DNA of 64,000 nt from an uncultured Prevotellaceae bacterium (GTDB lineage: Bacteria; Bacteroidota; Bacteroidia; Bacteroidales; Bacteroidaceae), in contig ONCG01000030.1 in the NCBI GenBank assembly GCA_900316285.1, positions 1-64,000 on the forward strand, written 5' to 3'. This document shows positions 57,706 through 64,000 of this stretch, in pieces. The notes beneath the pieces were generated by a model that was given only the letters and a program-made list of their open reading frames with translations, searched no databases and was not told where the DNA came from. Position 1 is the first letter of the stretch. Every line of letters begins with the position of its first letter. The position numbers were made by a program, and so were the translations under genes.

Positions 57706-60147
57706 ATGAAGATGATACGAAAAAGCCTGACTATTCTTTGCGCTCTTGTTGCATTCAGTATGGCTGCGCAGGCAAGAGTGACGGCGAAAGAAGCGGGGCA
57801 GGAAGCCCGACAGCTACCCATGCGCCTATGGTACAATCAGCCCGCAACGTTTTTCGAAGAGTCGTTGCCCATCGGCAATGGCAAGTTAGGAGCTTTAATA
57901 TATGGCAATCCTGACGATGACATCCTATACTTGAACGACATCACTTTGTGGACGGGAAAGCCTTATGACCGCGAAATGGATGCCGATGCACACAAATGGT
58001 TGCCTGCCATTCGCGAAGCATTGTTCAACGAAGACTATGCCAAGGCCGACTCCTTGCAACTGCACATACAAGGTCCCAATTCACAATACTATCAGCCATT
58101 GGCAACCTTGCACATCAAAAACCTTGACCAAGGAACCGTCACCAATTACTATCGTGAATTAGATCTTGACAACTCCATCTGTAGCGACCGGTTCACACGC
58201 AACGGCATTGATTATTCGCGAGAGTATTTCGCCAATCACCCCGATAAGGTGATTGCGATGAAAATCAAATCGTCGAAACCACAAGGAATCAACATCGAAC
58301 TGATTCTCACGGCACAGATTCCTCACGGTATCAAAGCCTCCGACAAGCAGCTGACCCTTACAGGACATGCTGTCGGCAAGCCGGAAGAGAGCATCCATTT
58401 CTGTTCGATTCTAAAAACTGATGTCAAAGACGGACAAACCACGAAGACAGATAGCACGCTGATTATCAAGAATGCATCAGAGGCCATCATCTACTTTGTC
58501 AATGAAACCAGTTTCAATGGCTTCGACAAACATCCAGTGAAAGAGGGAGCATCCTATATTGAGAATGCTATTGATGATGCATGGCATTTGGTGAACTATA
58601 CATACGAGCAGTTGCGCGATCGGCATATCGCTGATTATCAGTCGTTTTTCAACAGATTGAAATTGCACATCGACGGAGCAAAGTATGATGATCAGCGCAC
58701 TACCGAGCAACAACTGAAAGACTATACCGACCAAGGAGGCAATAATCCGTATTTGGAAACGCTCTATATGCAATACGGTAGGTACCTGTTGATCAGCTGT
58801 TCTCGCACACCCAATGTGCCAGCCAACCTGCAAGGCCTGTGGACTCCACATGTATTCTCACCCTGGCGAGGCAACTATACCGTGAACATCAACCTCGAAG
58901 AGAACTACTGGCCCGCCGAGGTGGCCAATCTCTCGGAGATGACCGAGCCGCTGTGGGGATTCATGAAAGGGTTGGCAGAAAACGGTAAATACAGCGCCAA
59001 GAACTATTATGGAATCAACAGAGGATGGTGTAGCAGCCACAATAGCGACATCTGGGCAATGACGAACCCTGTAGGAGAAAAGCGAGAAAGTCCTGAATGG
59101 AGCAACTGGAATTTAGGCGGTGCATGGCTGACACAGAATCTTTGGGACCATTACGCATTCACACAAGACAAAGACTTCCTGCGCAATACCGCATGGCCAT
59201 TGTTGAAAGGAGCATCGGAGTTTGTGCTCGACTGGCTCGTTGAAAACCCGAAGAACCCCAAAGAACTCATCACTGCCCCCTCTACGTCACCCGAAAACGA
59301 ATACAAGACGGATCAAGGGTATCATGGCACCACTTGCTATGGTGGAACGGCAGACCTCGCCATCATACGCGAATTGTTCCAAAACACGGAGGATGCAGCA
59401 AGAGAGATGGGGCTGATCCACCCCTTTGCGCAAAGAATAGAAATCGACGATCCTGTAGTATCAGCCGTTTTCGATGCCCATCGTCGCCTCCACCCATACA
59501 CCATCGGACATATGGGTGACATCAACGAATGGTATTACGATTGGGACGATTGGGACTTCCAACACAGGCATCAGTCGCATCTCATCGGACTCTACCCAGG
59601 TAGTCACATCACGCTGAAAGGTGCTCCCGATTTGGCAAAGGCTGCAGCCAGAAGTCTGGAAATCAAAGGTGATAAGACCACGGGATGGAGTACAGGATGG
59701 CGCATCAACCTCTGGGCAAGACTACACGATGCAAAACAAGCTTACCACATCTATCAAAAACTGCTTACCTACGTATCTCCTGATAATTACAGAGGTCCAG
59801 ACCGTCGTCGTAGTGGTGGCACCTACCCCAATCTTTTCGACGCCCATCCGCCATTCCAGATCGATGGCAACTTCGGTGGAACGGCGGGCGTCTGCGAGAT
59901 GTTGATACAGAGTGACTTGAGGAATAATACCATTGAACTACTTCCTGCCCTCCCCGATGCATGGTCTTCGGGCAGCATCAGCGGAGTAAAAGCACGTGGA
60001 GGATACACCATAGACTTCACGTGGAAGAACAAAAAAGTAGTCAAAGTCAGTATTATCGGAACAAGTGATGTTGATCTTGTTTGCAACGGACAAAGGAAAA
60101 GCATAAGACTAAAGGCTGGCAAGAAGAAGACCGTCAAGTTTAGATAA
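57706..60147 (+). CDS. GH95 alpha-L-fucosidase, secreted
   Basis: This 813-residue glycoside hydrolase of family 95 (inverting alpha-1,2-fucosidase or related) has a signal peptide (about 3-23, ending QARV). The N-terminal beta-domain contains LWYNQPATFFEESLPIGNGK, the family hallmark. The (alpha/alpha)6 catalytic barrel includes NYTVNINLEENYWPAEVANL (catalytic Asn pair region), ITAPSTSPENEY (general-acid Glu) and FQIDGNFGGTAGVCEML (Asp), all intact. Host or plant glycan use is likely. The start among ATG 57700/57706/57712 is uncertain. Followed by an AraC regulator 100 bp downstream. Confidence 0.93.
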   Translation: MKMIRKSLTILCALVAFSMAAQARVTAKEAGQEARQLPMRLWYNQPATFFEESLPIGNGKLGALIYGNPDDDILYLNDITLWTGKPYDREMDADAHKWLPAIREALFNEDYAKADSLQLHIQGPNSQYYQPLATLHIKNLDQGTVTNYYRELDLDNSICSDRFTRNGIDYSREYFANHPDKVIAMKIKSSKPQGINIELILTAQIPHGIKASDKQLTLTGHAVGKPEESIHFCSILKTDVKDGQTTKTDSTLIIKNASEAIIYFVNETSFNGFDKHPVKEGASYIENAIDDAWHLVNYTYEQLRDRHIADYQSFFNRLKLHIDGAKYDDQRTTEQQLKDYTDQGGNNPYLETLYMQYGRYLLISCSRTPNVPANLQGLWTPHVFSPWRGNYTVNINLEENYWPAEVANLSEMTEPLWGFMKGLAENGKYSAKNYYGINRGWCSSHNSDIWAMTNPVGEKRESPEWSNWNLGGAWLTQNLWDHYAFTQDKDFLRNTAWPLLKGASEFVLDWLVENPKNPKELITAPSTSPENEYKTDQGYHGTTCYGGTADLAIIRELFQNTEDAAREMGLIHPFAQRIEIDDPVVSAVFDAHRRLHPYTIGHMGDINEWYYDWDDWDFQHRHQSHLIGLYPGSHITLKGAPDLAKAAARSLEIKGDKTTGWSTGWRINLWARLHDAKQAYHIYQKLLTYVSPDNYRGPDRRRSGGTYPNLFDAHPPFQIDGNFGGTAGVCEMLIQSDLRNNTIELLPALPDAWSSGSISGVKARGGYTIDFTWKNKKVVKVSIIGTSDVDLVCNGQRKSIRLKAGKKKTVKFR

Positions 60148-60246
60148 TCTCCGATGAAATGGGCAATTTTTGAAGATTTGTGTAAAAAGTGTAATAGAAT
60201 TGGCGTCGTTCGACGCTATGTGTAATAGGTATAAAAAAGTGTAAAG

Positions 60247-61131
60247 ATGAAAAATAAAGAATCATTCTCCGTTCTCAACATTGAGTCGGCGCGAAAGGTC
60301 TATCATGGCAGTTACATCGATAACGACATGATGTTATTCAATGAGGTGTCGCAGTTGCCGATTCCCATGGAGCCTCGCCGCATGGGCTGTAAGCTCTTCG
60401 CCCTATGCACGCAAGGCAAGGCGCAATATAGCGTTGACACGGTGGAATACACGGTGTATGCCAACGACATGATGATTATCAGCGAAGGACAGATCACGGA
60501 CGATGTGATGCTTTCACGCGACTTTAACGGCATGGGTATCATCGTGAGCGACGACTTCTTCAACGAAATCGTGAAGGACGTTCATGAGCTGTCGACGCTC
60601 TTCCTCTTCACCCGTGCCAACCCCGTTTGCCACCTCACGCAGCAAGAATGCGATAACATCGTCGACTATTTCCGCATGCTGAAGCAGAAGACCGACGACC
60701 TGAAGCATCACTTCCGTCGTGAAACCGTGCGCTCGCTGCTCACCACGATGATCTACGACCTGAGCAACATCATCTTCCGCATGCAGAACACCGTTGACCG
60801 TCGGCAGACGCGCGGCGAGGCCATCTTCACCCAGTTCCTGCAGCTTGTGGAGCTGAACTTCCGGCATGAGCGGCGTGTCAGCTGGTATGCGAAGCAGTTG
60901 TGCATCTCACCGAAGTACCTTTCGGAAATCATCAAGCAGGTGAGCCGTCGCACACCCAACGACTGGATCGATAATTTCGTGACACTCGAGATTCGCGTGC
61001 TGTTGCGTAACTCCACGAAGAGCATCAAGGAAATTGCGCAAGAGCTGAACTTCCCCAATCAGTCGTTCTTCGGGAAGTTCTTCAAGGAGCATGTGGGCTT
61101 GAGCCCGTCGCAGTATAGAAACAAGGGTTAA
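60247..61131 (+). CDS. AraC-family transcriptional regulator
   Basis: This 294-residue protein has an N-terminal cupin-like sensor (RRMGCKLFALCTQGKAQYSV; NDMMIISEGQITDDVMLS) and a C-terminal double HTH with VSWYAKQLCISPKYLSEIIK and STKSIKEIAQELNFPNQSFFGKFFKEHVGLSPSQYR, standard for AraC/XylS. It probably acts on nearby carbohydrate genes (fucosidase) or elsewhere; the ligand is unknown. No strong promoter is seen, so co-transcription with the fucosidase gene is possible. Confidence 0.9.
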   Translation: MKNKESFSVLNIESARKVYHGSYIDNDMMLFNEVSQLPIPMEPRRMGCKLFALCTQGKAQYSVDTVEYTVYANDMMIISEGQITDDVMLSRDFNGMGIIVSDDFFNEIVKDVHELSTLFLFTRANPVCHLTQQECDNIVDYFRMLKQKTDDLKHHFRRETVRSLLTTMIYDLSNIIFRMQNTVDRRQTRGEAIFTQFLQLVELNFRHERRVSWYAKQLCISPKYLSEIIKQVSRRTPNDWIDNFVTLEIRVLLRNSTKSIKEIAQELNFPNQSFFGKFFKEHVGLSPSQYRNKG

Positions 61132-61245
61132 TTGATAATTTATAATGGATAATTCATAATTCTTTCTCCGCTTTGCTACGAAAGCGTCTCCTGACGTCGC
61201 CGAGCGATGATTACCTTTTCAAAGAGGTAATGATGTACAGTTTTC

Positions 61246-61321
61246 ATGTAGGGACGCGGCGTGCCGCGTTATTGGGTTGAGCTTACTTGCTCCAGTAACG
61301 CGGCACGCCGCGTCCCTACAT
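61246..61321. repeat. 26-bp perfect inverted repeat of the GTAGGGACGCGGC type
   Basis: ATGTAGGGACGCGGCGTGCC... (61246-61271) pairs perfectly with 61296-61321. Preceded by TTCTTTCTCCGCTTTGCTAC and GCCGAGCGATGATTACC repeat pieces. It lies between convergent genes and may terminate both. Confidence 0.75.
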
Positions 61322-61367
61322 GTATCGCGACAAGCATCAGGTAATCAAAATTATTAATTATAAATTG

Positions 61368-62027
61368 TCAATTATTAATTATCAACTCTGCGAGCTCGCA
61401 GAGTTGATCGTACCATTCTTGGCCGAAGCGGCGGATGAGGGGCTCGCGTAGGAAGCGATAGACGGGCATATCCAGTTCCTGCCCTTTCTTCACGGCATCG
61501 CGGCAGATGTCCCAGCGGTTGTAGTTCAGTCCTACCGTGCCATTCGAGAACTTTTTTACACGGATGGGGTAGAGCGAACACGACATGGGCTTCATGAACT
61601 TCGTGCGGCCTTCGCGGAATGCTTTCTCCAATGCACACAAACAGTTCTCGCCATCGTAGCAGGTAAACACACAGTCTTTGCCATGCACGATGCTTGTCAC
61701 CAACTCACCTTCCGGGTCGTTGTAGGCTACGCCCTGACGGTCGATGACGCTTTGTGCCGATGCCGACAAATCAGCCCAAACGGCATCGAGCGAATCTTCA
61801 ATTTCGCCGATTTCATCGAGGCTGACGGGCGCTCCGGCATTTCCTTCAATGCAACAGGCACCCTTGCATTTCTCGTAGTCGCAGCAGAAACGCTCGGTCA
61901 GTATGTCTGGCGATAGCAGCACGTCGCCCACTTGCAGGATGGGAAGATACGACCCACTCCCTTTCCCCTCCCGTGAAGAGATGGGGGTGGTGTGTTTTTG
62001 CTCTTCGCCTTGTATTTTTTGATCCAT
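61368..62027 (-). CDS. DUF3109-family protein (cysteine-rich)
   Basis: This 219-residue protein of the DUF3109 family (PF11307) shows the cysteine pattern FCCDYEKCKGACCIEGNAG (about 46-64), VFTCYDGENCLCALEKAF and MSCSLYPIRVKKF, similar to the Fe/Zn-binding YkgJ-like CxxC clusters. Function unknown. It follows ung on the same strand (34-bp gap), suggesting an operon. The start region (EEQKHTTPISSREGKGSG) is low complexity, so a later ATG is possible. Confidence 0.85.
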   Translation of the reverse strand: MDQKIQGEEQKHTTPISSREGKGSGSYLPILQVGDVLLSPDILTERFCCDYEKCKGACCIEGNAGAPVSLDEIGEIEDSLDAVWADLSASAQSVIDRQGVAYNDPEGELVTSIVHGKDCVFTCYDGENCLCALEKAFREGRTKFMKPMSCSLYPIRVKKFSNGTVGLNYNRWDICRDAVKKGQELDMPVYRFLREPLIRRFGQEWYDQLCELAELIINN

Positions 62028-62061
62028 ATTGTTCTTCTTTTATATAGAGTAATGCCTCCCT

Positions 62062-62727
62062 TTACCACTCTATTGGCGTGATGCCATTCTGCCTCAGATA
62101 CTCATTGCAGCGTGAGAACTGATGCTGACCGAACCAACCACCGCGATTGGCAGAGAGTGGCGAGGGGTGTACAGACTCCAACACAAGATTCTTCGTCTTG
62201 TCGATCATGTATGCTTTTCCTCGTGCAAAGCTGCCCCAAAGCATGTAAACAACATGTTCACGCTGTGTGGCAAGGGCGCGGATGGCGGCATCGGTGAACG
62301 TCTGCCAGCCCAGCTGCGAGTGACTGTTGGCCTGATGGGCACGCACGGTGAGCGACGCGTTGAGCAGCAACACGCCCTGTTCGGCCCATCGTGTGAGGTT
62401 TCCCGTCATGGGAATCGGCTTGCCAAGGTCGTCGCTGATTTCCTTGAAGATGTTCTGCAGCGACGGCGGAAACGGCACGCCGTCCATCACCGAGAAGCTC
62501 AATCCGTGGGCTTGTCCCGGCTCATGATAGGGGTCTTGTCCGATGATGACCACCTTCACCTGATTGAACGGGCACAGGTTGAAGGCATTGAAAATCAGTC
62601 TGCCCGGTGGATAGCAGGTCGTCGACTGGTATTCCTGGCGTACAACTCCCGTCAGATGCTGGAAATAAGGCTTGTCAAACTCCCCTTGCAACTGCTCTTT
62701 CCACGTGGGTTCTATCTGTACATTCAT
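62062..62727 (-). CDS. ung: Uracil-DNA glycosylase
   Basis: Removes uracil from DNA. Family-1 motifs: IIGQDPYHEPGQAHGLSFSV (Asp catalysis, about 61-80), GVLLLNASLTVRAHQANSHS (about 115-134) and HPSPLSANRGGWFG (about 189-202). Length 221, normal. Works with Dut to control DNA uracil. Promoter at 62751. Confidence 0.96.
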   Translation of the reverse strand: MNVQIEPTWKEQLQGEFDKPYFQHLTGVVRQEYQSTTCYPPGRLIFNAFNLCPFNQVKVVIIGQDPYHEPGQAHGLSFSVMDGVPFPPSLQNIFKEISDDLGKPIPMTGNLTRWAEQGVLLLNASLTVRAHQANSHSQLGWQTFTDAAIRALATQREHVVYMLWGSFARGKAYMIDKTKNLVLESVHPSPLSANRGGWFGQHQFSRCNEYLRQNGITPIEW

Positions 62728-62750
62728 ATCATTAATTGTTGTTCCGTTTG

Positions 62751-62758
62751 CAAAAATA
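62751..62758 (-). promoter_or_regulatory. Promoter -7 box (TATTTTTG) of ung-DUF3109
   Basis: Minus-strand TATTTTTG with TTTTTTTG about 19 bp upstream. Confidence 0.6.
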
Positions 62759-62800
62759 CAAAAAAACTTTTACTTTGAACTTTGAACTATGAACTTTTTT

Positions 62801-62808
62801 GTAACTTT
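62801..62808 (+). promoter_or_regulatory. Promoter -7 box (TAACTTTG) of the symporter gene
   Basis: TAACTTTG with TTTGAACT upstream; 20 bp before the start at 62829. Confidence 0.6.
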
Positions 62809-62828
62809 GCCATCAAAACTAGACGTAT

Positions 62829-64000
62829 ATGGAGACGATCAATGATTTCTTTGCGCAGCTTGGTGCTTATCTCTGGGGATGGCCAATGATTGTCCTGCTG
62901 TTGGGCACCCATGTTTTTCTGACGTTTCGTTTGAAAGTTCCACAGCGAAAACTGTTCACCGCCATCCGCCTTTCGGTGAAGAAAGACAAGGCGGCCGAGG
63001 GCGAAGTGAGTCAGTTCGGTGCTTTGGCAACGGCGCTGGCGGCGACGATAGGAACGGGAAATATCGTGGGAGTGGCAACGGCTGTCGCCTTGGGCGGTCC
63101 CGGTGCTGTGATGTGGTGTTGGCTCACGGGCATCTTCGGCATGTCAACAAAATATGCCGAAGGACTGCTGGCTGTGAAATATCGTGTCAAAGCTGAGGAC
63201 GGTCATTTCTATGGAGGCCCGATGTATGCCCTTGAGCGCGGGCTTGGCATGAAGTGGCTGGCGGTGCTTTTCGCCGTGTTTACGGCATTGGCGTCGTTTG
63301 GCATAGGCTGTACGGTGCAGGCCAACTCCATCGCCTTGCTGACTCACGAGACGTTTGGCGTTCCCACATGGATTGTCGGCCTCTTCGTCTGCTTGCTGGC
63401 TGCGGCCGTCATCCTCGGCGGTGTGAAAGCCATTGCCCGTGTGTGTACCTTCTTGGTGCCGTTCATGGCCGTACTGTATGTCATCGGATGCATCGTGATT
63501 CTCTTCATGAACAGCGGCTACGTCTGGCCAGCTATCAAGCTGATTGTCGAGTCTGCCTTCAATCCCTCGGCTGCAGGAGGCGGCTTTGTTGGAGCTACGG
63601 TGATGATGGCGGCCCGCTATGGTATTGCTCGCGGACTGTTCTCCAATGAGAGTGGTATGGGTTCGGCACCCATCGTGGCGGCAGCGGCCCAGACACGCAA
63701 TCCCGTTCGTCAGGCATTGGTGTCGAGTACGGGAACATTTTGGGACACGGTGATTATCTGTGCGCTGACAGGTATCGTATTGGTGAGCAGCATCATCGCC
63801 TATCCCGACATCACCTACGCCGACGGGGCTGCCTTGACAAAGGTGGCGTTCTCAAAGATTCCGTATATTGGTGCCCCTCTTTTAACGTTTGGTATCCTCA
63901 CATTTGCCTTCAGCACCATCCTGGGATGGAGCTATTATGGTGAAAGCGCCGTCAACTACATCGAGCACCAGCGGGCCAATCGCTTCTATCGCATCCTGTT
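62829..64000 (+). CDS. Na+/alanine (AGCS) symporter, 3' end outside window
   Basis: Sodium-coupled amino-acid transporter of the AGCS family. The signature ALATALAATIGTGNIVGVAT (about 65-84) and FGMSTKYAEG are present, with many transmembrane helices and FSNESGMGSAPIVAAAAQT later. 390 residues are visible and the frame continues past the end of the window. Substrate (alanine/glycine) is by family. Confidence 0.93.
   Translation, partial: METINDFFAQLGAYLWGWPMIVLLLGTHVFLTFRLKVPQRKLFTAIRLSVKKDKAAEGEVSQFGALATALAATIGTGNIVGVATAVALGGPGAVMWCWLTGIFGMSTKYAEGLLAVKYRVKAEDGHFYGGPMYALERGLGMKWLAVLFAVFTALASFGIGCTVQANSIALLTHETFGVPTWIVGLFVCLLAAAVILGGVKAIARVCTFLVPFMAVLYVIGCIVILFMNSGYVWPAIKLIVESAFNPSAAGGGFVGATVMMAARYGIARGLFSNESGMGSAPIVAAAAQTRNPVRQALVSSTGTFWDTVIICALTGIVLVSSIIAYPDITYADGAALTKVAFSKIPYIGAPLLTFGILTFAFSTILGWSYYGESAVNYIEHQRANRFYRIL

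Overview
The window is chromosomal DNA from a Bacteroidales bacterium, most likely Prevotellaceae. The evidence is the promoter type (TAnnTTTG at -7 with a TTTG-like -33 box and no Shine-Dalgarno sequences), type IX secretion C-terminal sorting domains, the dapB-lepB-wbqC and dut-TPR-DUF4292-EnvC gene orders, a smalltalk/HU/M15 cassette, a carboxynorspermidine dehydrogenase and a GH95 fucosidase. The species assignment is inference.

Layout: 0-4 kb holds the tail of an esterase-like gene, a secreted retropepsin-like protein, a MntA/HepT toxin-antitoxin pair and a HIRAN-domain gene. 4-11 kb is a minus-strand accessory block (M15 peptidase, smalltalk protein, HU-like protein, DUF6291, HNH endonuclease, SH3-barrel protein, several unknowns) separated by dense, hairpin-forming dispersed repeats. 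11-24 kb is a low-GC accessory island: a PIN toxin module, an orphan MNT nucleotidyltransferase, two WG-repeat-like paralogues with an unknown partner, an NTF2-like gene, copies of an unrecognised C-terminal domain, a WYL-like/DnaB-like pair and a higBA module. 24-32 kb is core: cysS, a lipoprotein, dapB, two signal-peptidase-family proteins and wbqC. 32-39 kb carries secreted metalloproteases with sorting tails and a beta-propeller protein. 39-55 kb is mostly core: a sirtuin, recA, a VWA lipoprotein, carboxynorspermidine dehydrogenase, dgt, dut, the TPR/DUF4292/EnvC envelope operon, recO, tRNA-Glu, rpsT and gyrB. 55-64 kb has a T9SS-tail propeller protein, a 1.5 kb repeat-rich gap, a GH95 fucosidase with an AraC regulator, ung with DUF3109, and a truncated Na+/alanine symporter.

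The most unusual content is non-coding. Several dispersed repeat families form hairpins whose stems differ between copies by compensatory changes. Four loci contain tandem arrays with an exact 22-bp period, three of them sharing one core. Arrays of mini-hairpins follow several genes. A 13-bp palindrome (CACAAG-S-CTTGTG) lies about 50-70 bp upstream of the promoters of five accessory genes. A different 13-bp palindrome (CGTACCAGGTACG) forms an operator-like array. A roughly 155-nt structured leader with its own promoter precedes two unrelated minus-strand genes. Heptanucleotide and other repeats have entered coding sequences in frame, including the essential gene cysS.
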